Below the pieces are notes generated by a model. The model saw nothing but the letters and a program-made list of their open reading frames with translations. It ran no database searches and was not told where the DNA came from. The position numbers and the translations under genes were made by a program. 64,000 bases of DNA from Granulosicoccus sp045106855 (GTDB taxonomy: Bacteria > Pseudomonadota > Gammaproteobacteria > Granulosicoccales > Granulosicoccaceae). Where the stretch lies: positions 62,001 through 126,000 of the forward strand of contig JBGCFI010000036.1 of assembly GCA_045106855.1 (NCBI GenBank). Reading direction: 5' to 3'. Of this stretch, positions 17,159 to 24,833 are shown piece by piece (position 1 is the stretch's first letter; each line of letters begins with the position of its first letter).

Positions 17159-18649
17159 ATGAGTGACGACGACAATCAGTTAATTGCCCAAAGGCGTGCG
17201 AAGCTAAACGAGGCGCGCAGTCACGGAAACGCTTTCCCGAATACCTTCAGGCCAACCCACAAAGCGCGTGACTTGCACGACGAGCACGCTGAGAAAGAGA
17301 AAGAGGCGCTGGCTGCCGAAGGTGTGGCTGTAAATGTTGCCGGGCGTATGATGTTTCAACGTATCATGGGCAAGGCAAGTTTTGCCGACTTGCAGGATTC
17401 ATCGGGCTCTATTCAATTATTCTTTCACCAGGGAACTCTGGGAGAGGAGCAGTACGAACAGTTCAAGCATCTTGACTTGGGCGATGTCCTTGGCATAAGT
17501 GGTTCGCTTTTCATAACCAAGACTGGAGAGTTGTCAATCAAGGTAGGCAGTTTTCAACTGCTGACCAAGTCGCTTCGTCCTTTGCCGGAAAAATTTCATG
17601 GTTTGAGTGACCAGGAAACGCGCTACCGTCAACGCTATGTGGATCTGATCACCAGTGAAGAGACCCGAAGCCGATTCCGGCTGCGTTCAGCCATCATTGC
17701 CTACATCAGAAATTTTTTCATTGAGCGTGAGTTTCTGGAAGTGGAAACTCCGATGATGCAGGTCATCCCCGGCGGTGCTGCTGCCAAACCCTTCGTGACT
17801 CACCATAATGCGCTGGACCTGGATTTATACTTGCGAATTGCACCGGAGCTTTATCTGAAACGCCTGGTCGTCGGGGGATTTGACCGGGTCTTCGAGATAA
17901 ACCGGAATTTTCGTAATGAAGGTTTAAGCACCCGGCATAATCCTGAGTTTACGATGCTCGAGTTCTATCAGGCTTATGCAGATTACAACGACCTGATGGA
18001 CATGACCGAACTCCTGTTCAGGGGGCTTGCGAACGATGTCGTTGGTACGCTGAAGATCATGTCTGACGATGGCCAGACAGAATACGATTTTGAAAAGCCG
18101 TTTTCTCGCTTGAGTATGTCAGACGCCATACTTGCCCACAATGAGAGCATAAACGCTGAGCAACTGTTAACGCTGGAATCAATTACAGCGGTAGCAGGCG
18201 CTTTGCAGATCGAGGTAAAACCTAATTGGGGCGTCGGTAAGATTCAGACCGAGATTTTTGAAGCCACGGTCGAGCATAAGCTAATGGATCCCACTTTCAT
18301 AACGCGCTACCCCACCGAGGTATCGCCACTTTCAAGACGAAACGATGAGGATCCCAGTGTTACTGACAGATTTGAACTATTCGTGGGTGGTCGTGAGATT
18401 GCCAATGGATTCTCTGAGCTGAACGATGCCGAGGATCAGGCAGAGCGGTTCAAGGCACAAGTTGCAGATATGGAGGCTGGCGATGAAGAGGCAATGCATT
18501 TTGATGCTGACTACATTCGAGCGCTTGAATACGGGTTGCCGCCGACAGCGGGTGAAGGAATCGGCATTGATCGATTGGTAATGTTGCTGACAGCATCAGC
18601 CAGCATACGCGACGTAGTATTGTTTCCTCATATGCGGCCTGAGGCGTAG
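17159..18649 (+). CDS. lysS: Lysyl-tRNA synthetase, class II
   Basis: 496 residues from ATG 17159 (MSDDDNQLIAQRRAKL), with AGGA about 15 bases upstream; a longer open frame back into prfB is not supported. An N-terminal OB anticodon-binding domain (about 55-145) precedes the class II catalytic core: motif 2 FEINRNFRNEGLSTRHNPEFT and motif 3 GIGIDRLVML near the C-terminus. It charges tRNA-Lys in the cytoplasm. The prfB-lysS pair, 40 bp apart, is likely cotranscribed. Confidence 0.97.
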   Translation: MSDDDNQLIAQRRAKLNEARSHGNAFPNTFRPTHKARDLHDEHAEKEKEALAAEGVAVNVAGRMMFQRIMGKASFADLQDSSGSIQLFFHQGTLGEEQYEQFKHLDLGDVLGISGSLFITKTGELSIKVGSFQLLTKSLRPLPEKFHGLSDQETRYRQRYVDLITSEETRSRFRLRSAIIAYIRNFFIEREFLEVETPMMQVIPGGAAAKPFVTHHNALDLDLYLRIAPELYLKRLVVGGFDRVFEINRNFRNEGLSTRHNPEFTMLEFYQAYADYNDLMDMTELLFRGLANDVVGTLKIMSDDGQTEYDFEKPFSRLSMSDAILAHNESINAEQLLTLESITAVAGALQIEVKPNWGVGKIQTEIFEATVEHKLMDPTFITRYPTEVSPLSRRNDEDPSVTDRFELFVGGREIANGFSELNDAEDQAERFKAQVADMEAGDEEAMHFDADYIRALEYGLPPTAGEGIGIDRLVMLLTASASIRDVVLFPHMRPEA

Positions 18650-18724
18650 TCCCGGTAATCGTATGAGTCTCTGTGATCGTATCGTTTAACTGACATCACT
18701 CGAAAACATCAGAGTATCGGAGCA

Positions 18725-19636
18725 TTGAACGGCACAACGGCAATTGTTTTAGAGGGCGGTGGGCAGCGAGGCATCTACACTGCCGGCGTGCTTGATGCCT
18801 TTATGGCTGCCTCATTCAATCCGTTCGATACCGGTGTCGGGGTTTCCGCTGGCGCACAAAATCTGTTGGCGTATATTCTTCAGCAACCGGGATATGCCAG
18901 ACGTGCCATCATGGAGCTGACAACGCGACCGGAGTTTCTGGTAATGCACCGGTGCCTGATGTCTGGCAATATTCTGGATCTGGATGGATACTTTGAAACC
19001 AGTATGAAGGTCCCCGAATATCAGCTGCCTTATCACCGAGTTGCAACCGTTGCAGGGCAGACAGAGTTTGCGGTGGTTGCCACAGACAGTAACAGTCTGG
19101 ATGCTGTCTACCTCAAACCCGGCCCTGCCACCGTGATGAATTACATCAAGGCGTCTAGCGCCGTACCCATTTTATACCGACCCGGAGTTATCGTTAAAGG
19201 GCAGACGCTTATCGATGGTGGCATTGCCGATCCCTTGCCCGTACGCTATGCATACGAGCAAGGTGCGCGACGAATTGTTGTCATACGCACGGCGCGTTTG
19301 TTAAGCGCTGGCCAAGTGCGCAGTCCCAGGCGCGGTTTGCTTGAGCGAACTTGGCACCTGCCCATAACTCCACCACGTGTGAAACGGATGTTTCGGCGGC
19401 GAGATAAAGCAATGAGGGAGTCACTGGATTTTCTGGAGCGCCCGCCTGATGATTTGCAACTACACATCGTAGCTCCTCGTTTCGCACTGAAAAGTCGTGA
19501 GTTTTGCAGTCGGACCGAACACATGATGGAGGATTACGAGCAAGGGACTGAAGACGGTGTTAGATCTATCCGCGCACTTGAGAGCTGGTCAACTGAAAAA
19601 AGTGAAGTTACGCAACAGCCGGAGATTAGCGCATAG
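18725..19636 (+). CDS. Patatin-like phospholipase
   Basis: 303 residues. The frame has no ATG or GTG before the first conserved motif; TTG 18725 is the only plausible start, preceded by GGAG at unusually short spacing. Patatin motifs are complete: oxyanion-hole GGGQRG (11-16), nucleophile Ser41 in GVSAG, and catalytic Asp164 in DGG. No signal peptide is seen, so it is a cytoplasmic or membrane-peripheral lipid acyl hydrolase resembling YjjU/RssA. It stands before an ABC-2 exporter and an acyl-CoA synthetase, which hints at lipid remodelling, although a 154-bp gap separates it from them. Confidence 0.87.
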   Translation: MNGTTAIVLEGGGQRGIYTAGVLDAFMAASFNPFDTGVGVSAGAQNLLAYILQQPGYARRAIMELTTRPEFLVMHRCLMSGNILDLDGYFETSMKVPEYQLPYHRVATVAGQTEFAVVATDSNSLDAVYLKPGPATVMNYIKASSAVPILYRPGVIVKGQTLIDGGIADPLPVRYAYEQGARRIVVIRTARLLSAGQVRSPRRGLLERTWHLPITPPRVKRMFRRRDKAMRESLDFLERPPDDLQLHIVAPRFALKSREFCSRTEHMMEDYEQGTEDGVRSIRALESWSTEKSEVTQQPEISA

Positions 19637-19711
19637 CGACTGCTGTCGTTTGCTCGACACTGCATAAGTGAAATAACTGCTCACGATATAGTAGGCCGGT
19701 GTTTCAATATT

Positions 19712-19732
19712 CCCGTGAACGAAGATCACGGG
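19712..19732 (+). other. Hairpin between patatin gene and ABC-2 permease
   Basis: CCCGTGA (19712-19718) pairs with TCACGGG (19726-19732) around a 7-base loop. A second 5-bp stem GGGTA/TACCC follows. There is no strong T run, so it may be a weak terminator or an operator rather than a classical terminator. Confidence 0.35.
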
Positions 19733-19790
19733 CAGGGTATTTGTTCTACCCATAACTGACTCACTGGATGAGCATGATAAAAAGTATTCA

Positions 19791-20594
19791 ATGAAACTAA
19801 TCGTTATTGCCATAAATGAAGTGATACGTCTGTTTTCGACACGGCGTGGCCTCTTGTCGCTTATCGGCTTTTGTTTGTTATGGCTTGCTGTTCTCATCTA
19901 CGGTGTGATACCGGCTGCGCGCTTTTTCAGCGGTGCATCCGAATCCGGGCTGGCAGATTTAATCCTGCCACAATTGGGTTTGTCCGGGGTTCGGTTCTGG
20001 CCGACACCCGAGCTGACAGTTTACTGGGTAAGCAGCCTCTATCTTTTACCGTTTCTGGCTATCATGACAGCAGCAGATCAGACCGCTTCTGATCGTGCCA
20101 GAGGTACATTGCGGTATTTGATACTGCGTTGCAGTCGGTTGGAAATATTCTTTGGCCGTTATGTCGGACAACTGGTTATTCTGCTTCTGGTAGTACTGGT
20201 GACGCTAATGAGTGTTTACATCGTGGTTGCGATTAACTCTGCCGAGAATCTACCTGCTGCTGTTGCCACAAGTCCGGTTATCGTGATTAATCTCATGCTC
20301 ACTCTAGCTCCGTATATCGCATTGATGGCATTGGTATCGGTGTTGGCCAGCACGGCTCGTCAAGCAACGATGTATGCGATTGTAATCTGGATAGCCGTAT
20401 CGTTTCTCGTCAGTTACCTGCAAGCGGTTTTACCGGGTGCCAGTTGGCTAGACTGGGTGTTACCCGGTTCTCAAATTGGTCAATTGACGGTGTTGACAGG
20501 TTGGCAGACCTTATCGGTAGCCCCCATACCTGTCGTGCATACGCTCGTGTTGCTATTCGTCGGTGCAATCATCATGAGAAAACGCGACCTATGA
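19791..20594 (+). CDS. ABC-2 type transporter permease
   Basis: 267 residues with about six hydrophobic segments: one near 18-38, then segments around 75-95, 115-145, 160-185, 195-215 and 240-262. It is the membrane partner of the ATPase encoded next, with which it overlaps by four bases (ATGA). ABC-2 exporters of this size move lipids, peptides, antibiotics or copper-related cargo; the NosF/NosY-like pairing is the closest general type. The sequence alone does not give the substrate. Confidence 0.85.
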   Translation: MKLIVIAINEVIRLFSTRRGLLSLIGFCLLWLAVLIYGVIPAARFFSGASESGLADLILPQLGLSGVRFWPTPELTVYWVSSLYLLPFLAIMTAADQTASDRARGTLRYLILRCSRLEIFFGRYVGQLVILLLVVLVTLMSVYIVVAINSAENLPAAVATSPVIVINLMLTLAPYIALMALVSVLASTARQATMYAIVIWIAVSFLVSYLQAVLPGASWLDWVLPGSQIGQLTVLTGWQTLSVAPIPVVHTLVLLFVGAIIMRKRDL

Positions 20595-21490
20595 GTCTCA
20601 TTAGCTGCGATGCACTGACCAAGCGCTATGGTAATACTATGGCTCTGGATGCCCTGAGTCTTGAACTTACAGCGGGTGATCCAGTTGCTCTAATCGGGCC
20701 CAATGGCGCGGGCAAGACAACTTTTCTTAGCCTTGTGTGTGGATTTATACAGCCCTCCGAAGGTCAGCTGAATATTCTTGGGTATGCGCCCGGCTCTCGT
20801 GAGCTGAGTGGGAAGCTGGCTTCATTGCCTCAAGATGCGCTGCTCGATCCGCGCTTGAGTGTGGGTCGTCAGCTACGGTTTTTTGCACGTCTTCAAGGGA
20901 TGGATAAGCGAGAAGCCAACTCTGAAGTAGCCAGGGTGCTCGAGATGGTAGATTTAAAAGAATCATTGAACACCAGGCCGACCGATCTCAGTCACGGTAT
21001 GCGCAAACGCATCTCCATTGCTCAGTCATTAATGGGTTCCCCAAGTCTGGTACTGCTTGATGAGCCAACAGCCGGCATAGATCCGCCCAATGCCAAGATG
21101 ATCCGGGATCTGGTACGAGAACAGTCTGTTCATACAACGTTTATTGTCAGTTCGCATAATCTTGATGAGCTGGAGCGTTTGTGTAACTCGGTTATCTATC
21201 TGGAGAAGGGCAAGCTGATCAGTTTTGGTAAAGTCTCCGATGATGCAGATCATGATGTGCTGACACTTCGAGCGCCGTCGGTACCAGCAGATCTATTTGT
21301 ACCCTTGTGTCAGCAGTTGGCACATGTCATCCGCATTGACAAAACTGCTCAAGGTGATTTCCTCATTGAAACAGATAATGAAATGCAGGCGAGCATAGCG
21401 CTCTTGCAATTGCTTGCAGACAATGATTGGCGGTATCGTCAGTTATCGCGTGGCAAAACACTGGAAGAGCGTTTGTACGGCAATGCCTGA
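20591..21490 (+). CDS. ABC transporter ATP-binding protein
   Basis: 299 residues from ATG 20591. Walker A GPNGAGKT is at 36-43, the signature is the variant LSHGM (normally LSGGQ), and Walker B LVLLDEPTAGIDP follows, with the switch His in VSSHNLDE. A C-terminal domain of about 80 residues is typical of ABC-2 (CcmA/NosF-like) ATPases. It powers the preceding permease. Its end overlaps the acyl-CoA synthetase start by eight bases, so all three are coupled. Confidence 0.92.
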   Translation: MSLISCDALTKRYGNTMALDALSLELTAGDPVALIGPNGAGKTTFLSLVCGFIQPSEGQLNILGYAPGSRELSGKLASLPQDALLDPRLSVGRQLRFFARLQGMDKREANSEVARVLEMVDLKESLNTRPTDLSHGMRKRISIAQSLMGSPSLVLLDEPTAGIDPPNAKMIRDLVREQSVHTTFIVSSHNLDELERLCNSVIYLEKGKLISFGKVSDDADHDVLTLRAPSVPADLFVPLCQQLAHVIRIDKTAQGDFLIETDNEMQASIALLQLLADNDWRYRQLSRGKTLEERLYGNA

Positions 21491-23228
21491 GAGTCATGTT
21501 CACGCATCACTTGACGGACTACGCACAGGGTTTCAGTGGGAAATACCCGAGTTTTTTAATATCGGTGTCGATATTTGCGACAAATGGGCAGAGCGAACAC
21601 CCGATAATCCGGCAATTATAAGTTGCGAAAATGATCAATCCGGGACAACCACGTTCCTTGAGTTGCAACAGCTGTCAAATCGTATGGCTAACCTGCTGCT
21701 TGCCTGTGATTTTAAACGAGGTGACAGGGTAGCGGTATTTCTGGAGCAATCCCTGGAGGTTGTCATTAGTCATACTGCTATCTATAAAGCAGGTGGAATA
21801 GCGGTGCCATTGTTTTACCTGTTTGGTGTTGATGCTCTGCAGTATCGTCTTCAGGATTCAGGTGCAAGCATTGTTATCACCGACACTCAGAAGGCTCCCA
21901 AGCTCAATAAATTGCGCAAGCAATTACCTTGTCTGACCCATATCATAGTCGTCGATAGTAATGCTGAAGGAGCAGAAGGAGCAGAAGGAGCAGAAGGAGC
22001 AGAAGGAGCAGAAGGAGCAGAAGGAGCAGAAGGAGCAGAAGGAGCAGAAGGAGCAGAAGGAGCAGAAGGAGCAGAAGGAGCTTGCGTGTACTGGCGTGAG
22101 CTTGGAGCGCAACAATCCAGCGAATTTCTACCGGTCGTTACTCGTGCTGAAGAGCCGGCGCTTATCATTTATACATCAGGTACTACCGGGCAGCCAAAGG
22201 GGGCATTACATGCGCATCGGGTGTTGCTGGGTCATTTACCGGGAGTGGAGATTTCTCACAACGGTTTTCCGCACGAAGGTGATCTTATCTGGACACCCGC
22301 CGACTGGGCATGGATAGGTGGTTTGCTTGATGTATTGCTTCCAGCCCTGCATCATGGTGTCCCGGTGGTTGCTCATCGTTTTGCCAGGTTTGATCCTCAT
22401 GCTGCTTTTGCATTGATAGCAAAGCTGCGTATCCGCAACATGTTTCTGCCGCCTACGGCAATCAGAGCGCTTAGCAAGGTATCTGACGCCAGCGAACGCT
22501 GGAAGCTGAATGTGCGTTCGATCGCCAGCGGTGGCGAGCCGTTGGGCACTGACTTGCAACAATTCTGTCGCCAGACATTCAATCTTGAGGTAAACGAATT
22601 TTACGGTCAGACAGAGTGCAACATGACGCTCTCATCCTGTAACGCTTTATATGACACTAAACCCGGATATATTGGCAAGGCTGTACCGGGTCATCTGGTC
22701 TCAATCCTTGATGAAGATGGACGACATGTGGCGGTTGATCAGATTGGGCATATAGCGGTTCGCTCTCCCGATCCCGTGATGATGCTTGAGTACTGGAAAC
22801 GTCCGGATGCAACCAGCGCAAAGTTCATCGGTGAATGGTTAATCACCGGTGATCTGGGTTCGATAGATACCGACGGCTATATCAGATTTATCGGTCGCGA
22901 TGATGACATCATTACTAGTTCAGGTTACCGCATAGGGCCCGCTGAAATTGAGCATTGCCTGAATGCACATGCCTCTGTATTTCGAAGTGCTGTCATTGGC
23001 AAGCCTGATGCTGAGCGTACACAAATTGTCATGGCCTATGTCATTCTCGCCGAAGGGTATGAGCCATCACAAGAGCTGACTATGCAACTTCAGGAGCATG
23101 TCAAGAGCCGTTTGGCCGCACACGAATATCCAAGGCAGATAGCCTATGTCACTGAGCTGCCAATGACAACAACCGGCAAAATCATGCGAAACGTGCTGCG
23201 CGCCAATGCACATCTGACGCCCGAGTAG
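21483..23228 (+). CDS. AMP-forming acyl-CoA synthetase with internal AEG tandem repeat
   Basis: 581 residues from ATG 21483. ANL-superfamily motifs are intact: P-loop YTSGTTGQPKG, the GEPLG and FYGQTE adenylate-binding motifs, the hinge region TGDLGSIDTDGYIRFIGRDDD, and catalytic Lys in TTTGKIMRN near the C-terminus. It most resembles medium-chain/acetyl-type synthetases that make acyl-CoA from acid, ATP and CoA. Residues 161-199 are thirteen consecutive Ala-Glu-Gly triplets, absent from normal family members, sitting between the VVDSN strand and the CVYWRELG segment of the N-terminal domain, probably as a surface loop. Reading frame is preserved across it. Confidence 0.92.
   Translation: MPESHVHASLDGLRTGFQWEIPEFFNIGVDICDKWAERTPDNPAIISCENDQSGTTTFLELQQLSNRMANLLLACDFKRGDRVAVFLEQSLEVVISHTAIYKAGGIAVPLFYLFGVDALQYRLQDSGASIVITDTQKAPKLNKLRKQLPCLTHIIVVDSNAEGAEGAEGAEGAEGAEGAEGAEGAEGAEGAEGAEGAEGACVYWRELGAQQSSEFLPVVTRAEEPALIIYTSGTTGQPKGALHAHRVLLGHLPGVEISHNGFPHEGDLIWTPADWAWIGGLLDVLLPALHHGVPVVAHRFARFDPHAAFALIAKLRIRNMFLPPTAIRALSKVSDASERWKLNVRSIASGGEPLGTDLQQFCRQTFNLEVNEFYGQTECNMTLSSCNALYDTKPGYIGKAVPGHLVSILDEDGRHVAVDQIGHIAVRSPDPVMMLEYWKRPDATSAKFIGEWLITGDLGSIDTDGYIRFIGRDDDIITSSGYRIGPAEIEHCLNAHASVFRSAVIGKPDAERTQIVMAYVILAEGYEPSQELTMQLQEHVKSRLAAHEYPRQIAYVTELPMTTTGKIMRNVLRANAHLTPE
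21963..22079 (+). repeat. 9-bp coding minisatellite, 13 units
   Basis: Thirteen head-to-tail 9-bp units. The first reads GCTGAAGGA; the other twelve (21972-22079) are identical GCAGAAGGA. Each unit encodes Ala-Glu-Gly, so gain or loss of whole units keeps the frame. The sameness of the copies at the DNA level points to recent slippage expansion. Confidence 0.98.
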
Positions 23229-23300
23229 AGGGCAGCACGCAGCCCCTTTTTGGGGTGTTGGCCGTTAGGCGATCAGTCAGAACTTCTTTGGGCTGCCGAG

Positions 23301-23948
23301 TTACAGGGACTGTTCGGTTTCGATAATATCGACTATCGCCGGCATGACATGTTCCGCCAGCAGAGGCTGCGCTTCGGCTGTTGGATGGATTCCGTCTGCC
23401 TGAAAGTAATTCCGGTCCTGCGCAATCGGCTCCAGGAAGAAGGGGACGAAGGCACTTTCAGTGTTGGCTGCCGCATTGGCGAAAGCCTGACTGAACATCT
23501 TCAGATAAGCCTGACCGTAGTTAGATGGAATCAGCATACCCAGTATCAGCACGCGCGCGTCGCTGTCAATTGCCAGGTTTGCCATGTCTTCGATATTTTG
23601 CTGCATGGCGTTTGTCGGATAGCCTCGTAAGCCGTCGTTGCCGCCCAGTTCGATTATCAGGAGGTCCGGGTCAAAGCGCTCGAGCGCAGCGGGAAGCCTG
23701 CGCAGCCCACCGCCAGTGGTATCACCGCTGATGCTGGCATTGATGAAAGTGACGTCGTGGCCTTTGTCGCGCAGTTGCTGCTGGGCTACTGCCACCCAGC
23801 CTTCGCTTTCCCGCAGTCCGTACGCTGCGCTGATGCTGTCGCCTACGACCAATGCCGTAAAAGTATCGGCGCGGGCGGTGCTCGCAAAGGCAAATACCAT
23901 CATTGAGATGGTCATCAGAATAATTCGTAGTGTCGTTGTCAATCTCAT
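23301..23948 (-). CDS. tesA: GDSL thioesterase/lysophospholipase (TesA)
   Basis: 215 residues with a signal peptide ending near residue 27 (STARA), so it is periplasmic. SGNH blocks are complete: nucleophile Ser38 in GDSIS, Gly in block II, Asn in LGGNDGLRG, and Asp/His in ADGIHP. E. coli TesA has acyl-CoA thioesterase I, protease I and lysophospholipase L1 activities. The gene is divergent from a ybbA-ybbP-like pair, the same arrangement found in enterobacteria, which supports the assignment. Confidence 0.93.
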   Translation of the reverse strand: MRLTTTLRIILMTISMMVFAFASTARADTFTALVVGDSISAAYGLRESEGWVAVAQQQLRDKGHDVTFINASISGDTTGGGLRRLPAALERFDPDLLIIELGGNDGLRGYPTNAMQQNIEDMANLAIDSDARVLILGMLIPSNYGQAYLKMFSQAFANAAANTESAFVPFFLEPIAQDRNYFQADGIHPTAEAQPLLAEHVMPAIVDIIETEQSL

Positions 23949-24113
23949 CGCTTGTTCAACTCGAATAAAGCCCCATTATTAATCTTTACCGGATTATTGG
24001 GGTGGAACGTGTCAGTTCCAGCCCCTTTCCCGGAAAAACGTTAACTTTCTCTTGTTCTAGCTGTCTCAGTTCTTGCAGCGCCAATTGAACAGCCCGGAAA
24101 TCTGCGAGTTATC

Positions 24114-24833
24114 ATGAATAGTCCGACCCCAGCGACGCAAATTAGTGCCCCAGAGACGGCAGATGAGGCCGTTCTCAGCGGTAAAAACATCAGTAAGAGA
24201 GTGTCGGGGCCCGAAGGCACCTTGACCATACTTCATGCTCTGGATATCGATATTCATTCTGGCGAGGCTGTCGCCATAGTGGGGCCTTCCGGTTCTGGCA
24301 AGTCTACACTTCTGGGCATCCTTGCCGGGCTTGATACGCCTTCGGAAGGGGTTGTGGACTTGCTTGGCCACCCACTGTCCACCATGGATGAAGACCAGCG
24401 GGCGAGGCTACGCGCCGGCAGGGTGGGTTTCGTATTCCAGAGTTTTCAGTTGTTGCCTGGTCTTACCGCGCTTGAGAACGTTATGTTACCTCTGGAGCTG
24501 ACCGGCGATTCTGAAGCCGCTTCGCGTGCCACAGCGATGCTCGACAAGGTCGGACTCAGCCATCGCTCTGGTCATCAGCCCCTGCAGCTATCAGGTGGTG
24601 AGCAGCAGCGAGTCGCGTTGGCTCGTGCTTTCGTCTCCCAGCCATCGTTGCTGTTTGCCGATGAGCCAACGGGTAACCTTGATAGTGATACCGGAGACAA
24701 AGTCATTGAACTGATGTTCTCTCTGCGAAAGCAGCATGGCTCGGCGGTTGTCCTGGTAACTCATGACGATTCGCTGGCAGCACGTTGTGATCGCACACTG
24801 CGGATGGGCAACGGACGGCTGGAGCCAGCATGA
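24114..24833 (+). CDS. ybbA: ABC transporter ATPase, YbbA/LolD type
   Basis: 239 residues. Walker A GPSGSGKST, signature LSGGEQQRVALARAF and Walker B LLFADEPTGNLD are canonical for the LolD/MacB/FtsE group of mechanotransmission ABC proteins. It overlaps the large permease gene by four bases (ATGA 24830-24833). Placement beside tesA identifies the YbbA-YbbP complex rather than LolCDE. The cargo of YbbAP is not firmly known. Confidence 0.92.
   Translation: MNSPTPATQISAPETADEAVLSGKNISKRVSGPEGTLTILHALDIDIHSGEAVAIVGPSGSGKSTLLGILAGLDTPSEGVVDLLGHPLSTMDEDQRARLRAGRVGFVFQSFQLLPGLTALENVMLPLELTGDSEAASRATAMLDKVGLSHRSGHQPLQLSGGEQQRVALARAFVSQPSLLFADEPTGNLDSDTGDKVIELMFSLRKQHGSAVVLVTHDDSLAARCDRTLRMGNGRLEPA

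Noticed and set aside
21963..22079. CRISPR-like array
   Set aside because: Units are 9 bp, contiguous and without spacers.
21887..22317. Open frames on both strands across the 9-bp repeat (one encoding SAP repeats, others Phe/Cys/Ser or Lys/Gln/Glu repeats)
   Set aside because: A 9-bp repeat without stops is open in every frame; only the frame continuous with the acyl-CoA synthetase has family motifs.
23235..23260. Terminator between the acyl-CoA synthetase and tesA (CCCC-TTTTT-GGGG)
   Set aside because: The stem is only four to five pairs and no T run follows it.
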